DNA of 64,000 nucleotides from Bacteroidales bacterium (lineage in GTDB: Bacteria > Bacteroidota > Bacteroidia > Bacteroidales > P3). This document shows, one piece after another, positions 1 to 7,145 of this stretch (positions are counted from its first letter, which is position 1; each line of letters begins with the position of its first letter). The stretch covers positions 35,865 through 99,864 of the forward strand of contig JAFVBA010000022.1 in NCBI GenBank assembly GCA_017480245.1. The letters run 5' to 3'. The notes beneath the pieces are model-generated. The model did not search any database. It was not told where the DNA came from and saw only the letters and a program-made list of their open reading frames with translations. Position numbers and translations under genes: made by a program.

Positions 1-908
1 ACCAACGCCGCCGACAGTATATCCTTGCAACCGTCAATAAACATCTTGGCAATAACACTCGGCGACTTGCCGTCAATCAGTCCAGTTACGACCGCCATCG
101 CAAAAAACAGCGCCGCAATCTGTTCAAACTCCCAATCAAATGCCGTAACCCCGACAATCAATGCCGCAATCACAACCCCCAAAACTCCCAACACAACTTT
201 TTGCTTCGTATTTTTATTCTCCGTCTTTACTTCTGAAAAGTCCGAACCTTCCTTTCGAACGGAATCTTCACCATATGCTACATCCTCCGTACTACATACT
301 ACATGAGAGTGTGCGTATCTGAGAACGAAAGCAATACCGCACGCCGTAAAAATCACCCAGATAACGAAGCGGTACTCTATTCCCGAGAACATTTGCACTC
401 CTGCGATATTTTGGGCTATGCCGAGCGTAAAAGGGTTTAACATACAGCCTGCGAAACCCAGACCCGCCGCCAAGAAGCACATGCAAATGCCGACGATTTC
501 GTCATAACCCATCTGTTTGCTTAACGGAACCATAACCAAGACGAATGCAATCGTTTCTTCACTCATTCCGAATACGGCGCCGAACAGTGAGAAGAGCGTA
601 ATCACGATAGCAATTATAAGATTATTTACTCCCAATTTGCGCATAAGAGCATACTTCTCCAGATTTTTACATGACTTCAGCAGAAGATGAACTCCCGTTT
701 CTATGGCTTTTGTTTCGTTAAGAATCCAAAAAGCGCCGCCGATAATAAGGATAAAGGCGATAATGGACGAAGAACGCTTAAAACCTTTGAAAAAAGCGCT
801 GAATATTTGCCAAGTTTGCGGCTCTGCACCGGGCAGAAACCAGGTTGCAACGGCAGCTAACAAGATAAGAGAGAAAATAATGACGTACGTATGCGGAATT
901 TTCTTCAT
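1..908 (-). CDS. YfcC-family membrane permease (C4-dicarboxylate/basic amino acid carrier type), 3' end cut by window edge
   Basis: An open frame runs leftward from an ATG at 906-908 to base 1 without a stop, giving about 302 residues of a larger protein. The translation starts MKKIPHTYVIIFSLILL and contains several hydrophobic helices plus the segments FLPGAEPQ, ALMRKLGVNNL, FGMSEETIAF and GFAGCMLNPFTLGIAQ, which I recognise from the YfcC/DcuC-like permeases (inner membrane carriers, substrate often unknown). A charged loop (about residues 203-222) separates the N-terminal half from the next helices. A TAnnTTTG box lies upstream at 970-977 on the same strand. Oddity: the loop codons at 272-304 contain a 7-bp-periodic repeat also found in intergenic DNA elsewhere in the window. 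The substrate cannot be assigned from sequence. Confidence 0.8.
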   Translation of the reverse strand, partial: MKKIPHTYVIIFSLILLAAVATWFLPGAEPQTWQIFSAFFKGFKRSSSIIAFILIIGGAFWILNETKAIETGVHLLLKSCKNLEKYALMRKLGVNNLIIAIVITLFSLFGAVFGMSEETIAFVLVMVPLSKQMGYDEIVGICMCFLAAGLGFAGCMLNPFTLGIAQNIAGVQMFSGIEYRFVIWVIFTACGIAFVLRYAHSHVVCSTEDVAYGEDSVRKEGSDFSEVKTENKNTKQKVVLGVLGVVIAALIVGVTAFDWEFEQIAALFFAMAVVTGLIDGKSPSVIAKMFIDGCKDILSAAL

Positions 909-969
909 AGTTTTCAGTTTATTTGTAGAATTTCTAATTTTTCCTGTAACAGTTTTGATTTATTTGCTG

Positions 970-977
970 CAAAATTA
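970..977 (-). promoter_or_regulatory. Bacteroidota -7 box for the YfcC-family gene
   Basis: On the minus strand this reads TAATTTTG, followed by GCAGC, a match to the TAnnTTTG -7 consensus. It sits about 62 bp upstream of the ATG at 908. No clear TTTG at the -33 position was confirmed. Confidence 0.5.
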
Positions 978-1041
978 CAAAAATTTCCCGACGCCGCAAC
1001 GGGTTTAGGTGATATTTGGGCGTGGAATGGTGTTTTCCATA

Positions 1042-1104
1042 AATTTTTTGCCGACGGTTTTCAATTATTTGCCGTCAATTCGTAATTATTTGCCGACAAA
1101 GTTA
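1042..1104. repeat. Three tandem 21-bp repeats with TTTGCCG core
   Basis: TTTGCCG occurs at 1047-1053, 1068-1074 and 1089-1095, exactly 21 bp apart. The surrounding bases are also alike: each unit approximates AATTwTTTGCCGwC. The block lies in the divergent region between the YfcC-family gene and the HU-like gene. Two-helical-turn spacing would put all copies on one face of DNA, as for an operator, but no binding protein is known. Confidence 0.6.
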
Positions 1105-1172
1105 AAACTAAAACCAGTTTTAAGTATTATTAAAACCAGGTTTTAATAAAACTCAAACCTGGTTTTAATAAT
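1104..1172. repeat. A-tract/T-tract box array with 18-bp inverted repeat
   Basis: Three boxes of the form AAAACC..GGTTTT follow each other: 1110-1121 (AAAACCAGTTTT), 1126-1143 and 1155-1172. The last two are a perfect 18-bp inverted repeat (ATTATTAAAACCAGGTTT and its complement) around an 11-base spacer. Similar arrays occur at 24897-24987 and 31671-31794, each also between divergent genes. Confidence 0.6.
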
Positions 1173-1321
1173 AAAATTATCACTTTTGCGTTATAAAAGA
1201 GTACAGGATTTTTCAATATCGGTACGTATTTTTCCGTCAAGTGCAGCACTTTTCTACTAAAAAGTTAAGTTAAACGGCGGAAAGTAAGATTTGAATTAAG
1301 AAAACGTAAAATAAAAGTATT

Positions 1322-1735
1322 ATGCCTATACCTTATTATAGAGTAAAACAGCTCGTAAGTATAAACGGGCGGAAGATTGAGCGGTTTTTCTACAGGATTT
1401 TGCCTCAAGAGAAAGTTTCTACACGTGAATTGGCAAAACGTATTAACAAAGGTTCAACTCTGGCGGTCGGAGAGACGGAGTTGGCGCTTCAACAGATAGG
1501 TTGGAATCTTATGCAGTTACTGCGCAACGGCCAAACAGTTAAACTCAATGACATCGGGACATTTTACCTTACTATGACCACTGCTTCCAAAGAAAATCCG
1601 GAAGATTTGACCCACAAAGACATTAAACATATCAACATAAACTTTAAACCCGACAAAGAATTGTTACAAGCCATCAACGAAGAGCCACTGCATTTTGTCG
1701 ATTTGAATAAAGTTAATTTTGTAAAAGAAGGTTAG
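1322..1735 (+). CDS. HU-related DNA-binding protein (Bacteroidota HU-like, long form)
   Basis: A 137-residue basic protein with the pattern of the long HU-like proteins of Bacteroidota. N-terminal MPIPYYRVKQ is followed by STRELAKRINKGSTLAVGE (helical dimerisation part), QQIGWNLMQLLRNGQTVKLNDIGTFYLT (the HU G-x-V-x-L-x-x-[IL]-G-x-F signature near residues 69-82) and a short tail. It should bind DNA as a dimer and shape the nucleoid. The gene stands alone downstream of about 410 bp that hold a 21-bp tandem repeat and an A/T box array. Its stop overlaps the stop end of the convergent isomerase gene by 4 bases. The exact cellular role of these long HU relatives is not known. Confidence 0.82.
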   Translation: MPIPYYRVKQLVSINGRKIERFFYRILPQEKVSTRELAKRINKGSTLAVGETELALQQIGWNLMQLLRNGQTVKLNDIGTFYLTMTTASKENPEDLTHKDIKHININFKPDKELLQAINEEPLHFVDLNKVNFVKEG

Positions 1736-2706
1736 ATTATTCCCTCTCTTAATAAGTCGTGAAGATGGATTACTCCTAAATAATTATTGTCATTATCCGT
1801 TACCAAAAGTTGTGTGATTGAGTTCTCGCGCATAATGTTCAACGCCTTGACTGCATAGTCTTCTTCGTGAATTGTCTTCGGATCGGCGGTCATTATAAGG
1901 TGCGCAGGACTTTGCATGTTGATATTCTCCTTGTGGGCGGAGAGAAATCTGCGCAAATCGCCGTCGGTTATTATTCCCGTAACTCTGCTGCCTTCCACAA
2001 CGGCAGTACATCCCAACCGTTTGGAAGATATTTCCAACAAAGCATCACTTAACGGCGTTGAGAAGTCAATCCACGGTTTCTCGTTGGCTTTGTATAAGTC
2101 GCTCACTCTTAAATACAATCTCTTGCCTAATGACCCTCCCGGGTGGTATTTGGCAAAATCGGACGAATTGAAACCTCTTAACCGCAAAAGTGCTATACTC
2201 AAAGCGTCGCCGATTACAAGTTGCGCCGTAGTGGAACAAGTGGGCGCCAAGTTGTTAGGGTCGGCTTCCTTATCGACATAACTGTTGAGAAAACAGTCGG
2301 CATTCTGACCCAAAAAGGAAGATTTTTCGCCGCAGATGGCTATGATTTTATTACCGAAGGCTTTGATGAGCGGCAGAAGGACTTTGATTTCGGGCGTGTT
2401 GCCGCTTTTGGATATGCAGATGACAACGTCCGAAGGCTGTATCATTCCCAAATCGCCGTGAATTGCCTCCGCTGCGTGCATAAACAGTGAGGGTGTTCCC
2501 GTAGAGTTAAGCGTTGCAACTATTTTGTCCGCCACTTTTGCCGATTTTCCTATCCCTGTTATGATAACCCTGCCCTTTGAAGCGAAAATTGTCTGCACTG
2601 CACGCTCAAAGTCTTCATCTATATACTCCGTAAGATGCTCTATTGCCCGTGCTTCCTGCAAAATCGTATCTTTTATGAAAGTTTTTATGTCAAAATTGCT
2701 GCTCAT
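1732..2706 (-). CDS. kdsD: D-arabinose-5-phosphate isomerase (KpsF/GutQ family)
   Basis: A 324-residue protein with an N-terminal SIS sugar-isomerase domain (about 35-180, including GRVIITGIGKSAKVADKI and CISKSGNTPEIK) and two C-terminal CBS motifs (about 205-324, with GIITDGDLRRFL and LGVIHLHDLLREGI). This is the standard architecture of KpsF/GutQ/KdsD. The enzyme converts ribulose-5-phosphate to arabinose-5-phosphate, the first step towards Kdo for the lipopolysaccharide core, which fits the other LPS genes in the window. A minus-strand TAACTTTG box lies at 2756-2763. It is divergent from recQ and convergent with the HU-like gene. Confidence 0.92.
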   Translation of the reverse strand: MSSNFDIKTFIKDTILQEARAIEHLTEYIDEDFERAVQTIFASKGRVIITGIGKSAKVADKIVATLNSTGTPSLFMHAAEAIHGDLGMIQPSDVVICISKSGNTPEIKVLLPLIKAFGNKIIAICGEKSSFLGQNADCFLNSYVDKEADPNNLAPTCSTTAQLVIGDALSIALLRLRGFNSSDFAKYHPGGSLGKRLYLRVSDLYKANEKPWIDFSTPLSDALLEISSKRLGCTAVVEGSRVTGIITDGDLRRFLSAHKENINMQSPAHLIMTADPKTIHEEDYAVKALNIMRENSITQLLVTDNDNNYLGVIHLHDLLREGII

Positions 2707-2720
2707 ATTGTTTTTTTTAT

Positions 2721-2728
2721 TAATTTTG
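2721..2728 (+). promoter_or_regulatory. -7 box upstream of recQ
   Basis: TAATTTTG on the plus strand, 60 bp upstream of the recQ ATG, in the short divergent region shared with kdsD. Confidence 0.4.
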
Positions 2729-2755
2729 TTATCGCAAACGTAAGATTTACGGCTG

Positions 2756-2763
2756 CAAAGTTA
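2756..2763 (-). promoter_or_regulatory. -7 box of kdsD
   Basis: Minus-strand TAACTTTG followed by GCAGCC, 50 bp upstream of the kdsD start. It matches TAnnTTTG. Confidence 0.5.
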
Positions 2764-2787
2764 CAAACTTTTTAAAAAACAACAGCT

Positions 2788-5016
2788 ATGGACGGACAAA
2801 TACAAACTTTCACCGATGAATATATAAGGACTGAATTACACCGTATATTCGGTTTCTCTACGTTTAAGGGGTATCAACAGGAGGTTATACGGGACTTGTT
2901 AGCCCGCCGTAACGTCATGGTTATAATGCCTACGGGCGGAGGGAAGAGTTTGTGTTACCAATTGCCCGCAATGTTAATGGACGGTATGGCTATAGTGATT
3001 TCGCCGCTCATTGCACTGATGAAAAACCAGGTAGATGCGATTAGACGCATGCACGGTGAGGATTCGGTGGCGCATTTCTTAAACTCCTCGCTCGGTAAGC
3101 ACGAGACGATGAGAGTTAAGCAGGATGTGATTGACAAAAAGACTAAGATGCTTTACATAGCGCCGGAATCCCTTATGAAAGCGGAAAACGTGGAGTTTTT
3201 AAAGGATGTTAAACTTTCTTTCGTTGCAATAGACGAAGCCCATTGTATAAGCGAATGGGGACATGACTTCAGACCTGAATACCGAAGGATAAGGGAAATG
3301 ATTACCAATATCGGACAACAAATCCCTGTCATTGCCTTAACTGCCACGGCAACCGAGAAAGTAAGGACGGATATCATCAAAAATTTGGAAATTGAGGACG
3401 CTTCTTTGTATATCTCCTCTTTCAACCGTCCTAATCTCTACTACGAAGTCCGCCCTAAGCCTGAAGATGAGAAGAATTTGATTAAGGAAGTTATCCGTTT
3501 TATTAAGAATAACGAGCATAAGAGCGGCATTATTTATTGTCTTGCCCGCAAAAAAGTGGAGGAAGTAGCCCAAATTCTGAACATTAACGGGATTAAAGCT
3601 CTGCCGTATCATGCCGGCTTGGACGCAAAGCAGCGCGCAGCCACGCAGGATAAGTTCCTTATGGAAGATATAGATGTAATCGTTGCCACGATAGCATTCG
3701 GTATGGGTATAGACAAACCTGACGTACGCTATGTGATACATTATGATATGCCAAAGAGCGTCGAAGGATATTATCAAGAAACGGGACGTGCGGGAAGAGA
3801 CGGCGGTGAAGGCAAATGTATCGCCTTTTATGCCGAAAAGGACATGAATAAATTTGAGCGGTTCTTGGTCGATAAGACATTAACGGAGCGCGAAGTTGCC
3901 GTTCAGCTGATGGAAGCGACGATTTCTTACGCCGAAAGTTCGGTTTGCCGCCGTACTACGCTGTTGAGTTACTTCGGAGAGCATTATGCACAGGATTCCT
4001 GCGGCAATTGCGACAATTGTTTGCATCCTAAGAAGAAGGTAGAGTCAAAAGAGGACGTCTTGGCTGTGATTGAGTTAGTCGAACAGACCAAACAGATGTT
4101 CAAAGCAGACCATTTGATTAATATTCTTATCGGAAACGCAAACACTGACGTCAAAACGTGCAGACATCACAAACTGGAACTCTTCGGATTCGGCAAAGAT
4201 AAAAGCAAATTGCATTGGAAGGCCGTCGTACGTCAGTGCATCATCGAAGGATTTTTGAAAAAAGACATTGAATCTTTCGGATTATTAAAGTTATTGGACA
4301 AGGCGTACGAGTATAAAGAGCATCCGTACGAGATTTTGGTTCCCGAAGACCACGATTTTTCCAATCCTGATACGTATGACGAGATAGAAAGCATTGCTCC
4401 CGGCTCATCTGATACGGGCGGAGACAGTGTTTTGTTCGCAGTCTTGAAAGATTTGCGCAAGTCCATCGCCAACAAGGAGAAGTTAGCGCCGAATATAATC
4501 TTTGAAGAGCGCTCGTTAGTGGATATGACCATACAGTATCCGACCTCGTTGGAGAAAATGTCGAAGATAATCGGCGTCGGTGAGGCCAAGGCGCGCAGAT
4601 ACGGGCAGCAGTTTTGCGATGTGATAAAGAAATATGTTGAAGATAACGACATCGTTCCGCCGGAGCAGCTTATCGTCAAAAGTAATGTGGGTACGATAAC
4701 GGGAATAAAGACCTATATTATCAAAAGCATTGACAAGAAGATTGATTTTGCAGACATTGCCCGCGGAAAGAATATGACGATGGACGAGTTGTTAGACAGC
4801 GTTGAGAGGATTATATCTTTCGGCAACAAATTGGATATTACGTATTATATAAATGAAGTTGTAGAGGAGGAACATCAAGAGGAAATTATGGAATGCTTTA
4901 AGGAAATGGAGACAGACGATGTTCAACAAGTGCTGGAAGAACTCGGCGAAGACGAATATACGGAAGAAGAAGTCCGATTGATGAGGATTTACTTTATTAA
5001 TAAGTATGGACAATAG
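2788..5016 (+). CDS. recQ: ATP-dependent DNA helicase RecQ
   Basis: A 742-residue helicase. Motif I is TGGGKS (residues 49-54), motif II is the DEAH box in AIDEAHCISEWGHDFRPEY (about 148-164), and motif VI is in YYQETGRAGRDGG (about 328-340). A four-cysteine zinc site (CRR...CGNCDNC, about 392-412) and winged-helix region follow. An HRDC-like segment is near 585-625, and an extra C-terminal helical region rich in acidic residues ends the protein, as in long Bacteroidota RecQ. It unwinds recombination and stalled-fork intermediates 3' to 5'. It is a single-gene unit with a TAATTTTG box at 2721-2728. The next gene starts 61 bp after its stop. Confidence 0.95.
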   Translation: MDGQIQTFTDEYIRTELHRIFGFSTFKGYQQEVIRDLLARRNVMVIMPTGGGKSLCYQLPAMLMDGMAIVISPLIALMKNQVDAIRRMHGEDSVAHFLNSSLGKHETMRVKQDVIDKKTKMLYIAPESLMKAENVEFLKDVKLSFVAIDEAHCISEWGHDFRPEYRRIREMITNIGQQIPVIALTATATEKVRTDIIKNLEIEDASLYISSFNRPNLYYEVRPKPEDEKNLIKEVIRFIKNNEHKSGIIYCLARKKVEEVAQILNINGIKALPYHAGLDAKQRAATQDKFLMEDIDVIVATIAFGMGIDKPDVRYVIHYDMPKSVEGYYQETGRAGRDGGEGKCIAFYAEKDMNKFERFLVDKTLTEREVAVQLMEATISYAESSVCRRTTLLSYFGEHYAQDSCGNCDNCLHPKKKVESKEDVLAVIELVEQTKQMFKADHLINILIGNANTDVKTCRHHKLELFGFGKDKSKLHWKAVVRQCIIEGFLKKDIESFGLLKLLDKAYEYKEHPYEILVPEDHDFSNPDTYDEIESIAPGSSDTGGDSVLFAVLKDLRKSIANKEKLAPNIIFEERSLVDMTIQYPTSLEKMSKIIGVGEAKARRYGQQFCDVIKKYVEDNDIVPPEQLIVKSNVGTITGIKTYIIKSIDKKIDFADIARGKNMTMDELLDSVERIISFGNKLDITYYINEVVEEEHQEEIMECFKEMETDDVQQVLEELGEDEYTEEEVRLMRIYFINKYGQ

Positions 5017-5077
5017 AAAAGATGGTTACAACTGCAAAAGAAATATAGTTGAATATAATCATAAAAAAATTGCGGAT

Positions 5078-6097
5078 ATGAAAAAGTTGATATTTATTTG
5101 GACGTTACTTACTATTATTATATATGGTAATGTCAGAAGTCAAGAACAATTTGATAACAATAGTTTTGAGACCTGGAACATCTCAAGTGGCTTACCTAAA
5201 GGGTGGAATACTCTTTCAATAAGCGTACCTTTCTTAGAAGATTACCCTCTTTGCAATATTGAAAAGGATAATTCTTCAATTGACGGCAATTATAGCGTCA
5301 AACTTACGCCTGCTCCTTTACCTGAGATGCTTACTCAGTTAGCTGAGCAGTTCGGAATGGGCGAAGGATTAACAGATATGGTTATTCCGTCAGTACTTAC
5401 CAATGCCAAGGTTAATCTTTCTATGGAGAGTTTGGCTTCTTTGGGAGATATGTTTCAAGGCGGAGGCGATATGACGGAAACAGATGCTACGCAGTTGTTT
5501 TCTTCTTTTGTCAATGCGTTATCTGACGGATTGGTGTTACCTAAAGGTGATGTTTGGGTAAAGAATATCAACGGTTACTATAAGTTTAGTCCTGAGAGTA
5601 TGGCAGATAATTTTATGCTTGCGGCATTGATTGTAAGCGAGGAAGGTAATCAACGGACTGTTGTCGGAGGTGGTGTTTATCAAGAGTCTGCTGCAAGTGA
5701 AGAATTTACGCAATTTTCTATTCCTGTTACATATTTTTCCGACGGCGACGAACTTATTTTCATTGCCTTTGTATCTTCTTTTTCTATGGACAACTCTTCT
5801 GCCACTCCTTTATACCTTGACAAGATTACGATAGAGTATGACGGAGAAGATGTCGCTAATCCTGTTGTTTTGTTCGCAGAAAATGCGGATAATTGGGAAG
5901 TTTATCCAAATCCTGCCGTTAATAAAACTTTCAGATTAAGCACTCAAAAACCTCAGAGCGTCAAAATATATAATTCTGTCGGAGTTTTTGTAAAGGAAAT
6001 AACTTCTTATAATCCTCAGAGCGAAATTAAATTGGATAAGTCGGGAGTTTATTTTGTTCTGTCGGGCGGAAAAACGGCTAAAATCACTGTTGAATAA
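5078..6097 (+). CDS. Secreted protein with T9SS C-terminal sorting domain
   Basis: I start at the ATG at 5078 because it gives a classical signal peptide (MKKLIFIWTLLTIIIYGNVRSQ) directly; the frame is open further upstream to 5006. The 339-residue protein has an uncharacterised middle part beginning FDNNSFETWN, which resembles the jelly-roll/PCMD-like carbohydrate-binding ectodomains, and a C-terminal type A sorting domain (WEVYPNPAVNKTFRL ... KIYNSVGVFVKEI ... LDKSGVYFVLSGGKTAKITVE). The domain would route it through the type IX secretion system to the cell surface. Its function is not known. It follows recQ closely and precedes lptE by about 85 bp. Confidence 0.75.
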   Translation: MKKLIFIWTLLTIIIYGNVRSQEQFDNNSFETWNISSGLPKGWNTLSISVPFLEDYPLCNIEKDNSSIDGNYSVKLTPAPLPEMLTQLAEQFGMGEGLTDMVIPSVLTNAKVNLSMESLASLGDMFQGGGDMTETDATQLFSSFVNALSDGLVLPKGDVWVKNINGYYKFSPESMADNFMLAALIVSEEGNQRTVVGGGVYQESAASEEFTQFSIPVTYFSDGDELIFIAFVSSFSMDNSSATPLYLDKITIEYDGEDVANPVVLFAENADNWEVYPNPAVNKTFRLSTQKPQSVKIYNSVGVFVKEITSYNPQSEIKLDKSGVYFVLSGGKTAKITVE

Positions 6098-6140
6098 TCT
6101 ATAAATAAGTGTTAAATTTAATGAAGATTCAATTCCTGAA

Positions 6141-6224
6141 AATAAAGTGGCACTTCAGTAAATTCTTTTTTGAAAAGAGTAAAATGTTTTCTGAAAAGAA
6201 TTTCGTGAATCGGCACTTTATTTT
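6141..6224. repeat. Imperfect palindromic element, copy overlapping the lptE start region
   Basis: AATAAAGTGGCACTTCAGTA at the left pairs with the complement of the right end (GAATCGGCACTTTATT), and the centre holds GAAAAGAGTAAAATGTTTT. That 19-base centre is also present unchanged in the copy at 49437-49521. The element sits across the possible start codons of lptE. Confidence 0.6.
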
Positions 6225-6708
6225 ACTGCTTGCAACATTCTTGTTTTTAAACTCTTGTGTTGGGGGATATTCTTTCACGGGGGCATCCATCAATGCTGAA
6301 ACAAAAACTTTCCATGTAGAGAATTTTATCAACAGAGCAAGTATTGTTCAACCTATATTGTCTTCTGAATTGACATACGCCTTGATTAATAAAATCCGTT
6401 CAGGCACTTCGCTTAACGAAACCGAAGATGAAGCCGATGCAGTCTTCACCGGTACGATTACTTCCTACCGAGTGTCGCCTACTGCCATATCTTCCAATGA
6501 CCAAGCTGCCAAAAACCGCCTTACCATCACCGTTAAAGTCAAATATACCAACAGAACGGACAGCAAAAGCAATTTTGAAGAGAGTTTTACGCGTTATAAG
6601 GATTATGACGCCTCACTCTCGCTTTCCGCAGTGGAAGAAGCATTAATCAAAGAGATAAATGAAGAACTTGTTGATGATATCTTTAATAAAGCATTCGTAA
6701 ATTGGTGA
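6184..6708 (+). CDS. lptE: LptE-like LPS-assembly lipoprotein
   Basis: A lipoprotein of about 174 residues with lipobox LFLNSC after the hydrophobic stretch HFILLLATF. The mature part (GGYSFTGASINAETKTFHVENF ... ALINKIRSGTSLNE ... ADAVFTGTITSYRVSPTAIS) matches the Bacteroidota LptE family, which partners LptD in inserting LPS in the outer membrane. The start is uncertain. The frame is open from 6109; ATG codons lie at 6109, 6121 and 6184, and a GTG at 6205 gives the neatest signal peptide (MNRHFILLLATFLFLNSC). I use 6184. All these starts lie in or next to a palindromic repeat, so the repeat may have replaced the original start region. Downstream lie a heptad repeat and a four-helix-bundle gene. 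Confidence 0.75.
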   Translation: MFSEKNFVNRHFILLLATFLFLNSCVGGYSFTGASINAETKTFHVENFINRASIVQPILSSELTYALINKIRSGTSLNETEDEADAVFTGTITSYRVSPTAISSNDQAAKNRLTITVKVKYTNRTDSKSNFEESFTRYKDYDASLSLSAVEEALIKEINEELVDDIFNKAFVNW

Positions 6709-6715
6709 TTTCATA

Positions 6716-6743
6716 TAGTATTTAGCATGTAGAATGTAGCATA
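6716..6743 (+). repeat. Heptad repeat block, left arm (4 units)
   Basis: Four successive 7-bp units of consensus TAGyATr: TAGTATT, TAGCATG (6723-6729), a variant TAGAATG, and TAGCATA (6737-6743). It lies 10 bp before the four-helix-bundle gene. The complementary block at 7118-7145 lies after it, forming an inverted pair with about 26 of 30 matching positions. Confidence 0.7.
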
Positions 6744-6753
6744 TAACTGAGAT

Positions 6754-7107
6754 ATGGAGACAAGAGAATTTTTAGAAGAGAAATTTCTTAATTTTGCGGT
6801 CAGAATTGTGAAATTATATAAATATCTTGCAGAAGATAAGAAGGAATATGTAATTTCCAAACAGTTATTACGCTGCGGTACAAGTATAGGAGCCAATTTT
6901 GCAGAGGCTCAATACGCTATCAGTAACAATGATTTTCTTGCTAAAACATATATAGCACTTAAAGAAACAAACGAAACAATTTATTGGTTGAAATTATTAT
7001 ACCGTTCAGAAGTGTTATCACAACAAGAATATGAGTCAATATACAAAGATTGTCAGCAATTATTAAAATTATTAATCTCTATAACTAAAAAAATTAAGGA
7101 AAAGTAA
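6754..7107 (+). CDS. Four-helix-bundle protein (23S rRNA intervening-sequence protein family)
   Basis: A 117-residue helical protein with the family signature LLRCGTSIGANFAEAQYAIS (residues 30-50) followed by DFLAKTYIALKETNETIYWLKLL. Proteins of this kind were first found in intervening sequences of 23S rRNA genes and are related in fold to the Avd accessory protein of diversity-generating retroelements; their biochemical role is unclear. Here the gene lies in a protein-coding neighbourhood between lptE and the DUF2723 gene and is bracketed by inverted heptad-repeat blocks at 6716-6743 and 7118-7145. That suggests a mobile or formerly mobile cassette of about 430 bp. No reverse transcriptase is nearby. 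Confidence 0.85.
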   Translation: METREFLEEKFLNFAVRIVKLYKYLAEDKKEYVISKQLLRCGTSIGANFAEAQYAISNNDFLAKTYIALKETNETIYWLKLLYRSEVLSQQEYESIYKDCQQLLKLLISITKKIKEK

Positions 7108-7117
7108 TCCGCAACTT

Positions 7118-7145
7118 ATATGCTACATACTAAACGCTACATACT
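7118..7145 (-). repeat. Heptad repeat block, right arm (inverted, 4 units)
   Basis: On the minus strand this reads four 7-bp units: TAGTATG, TAGCGTT, TAGTATG, TAGCATA. It mirrors the block at 6716-6743 across the four-helix-bundle gene. The start codon of the DUF2723 gene (7120) lies inside it. Confidence 0.7.

Noticed and set aside
6716-7145. Four-helix-bundle gene as the Avd of a diversity-generating retroelement
   Set aside because: No reverse transcriptase and no template/variable repeat pair is visible around it.
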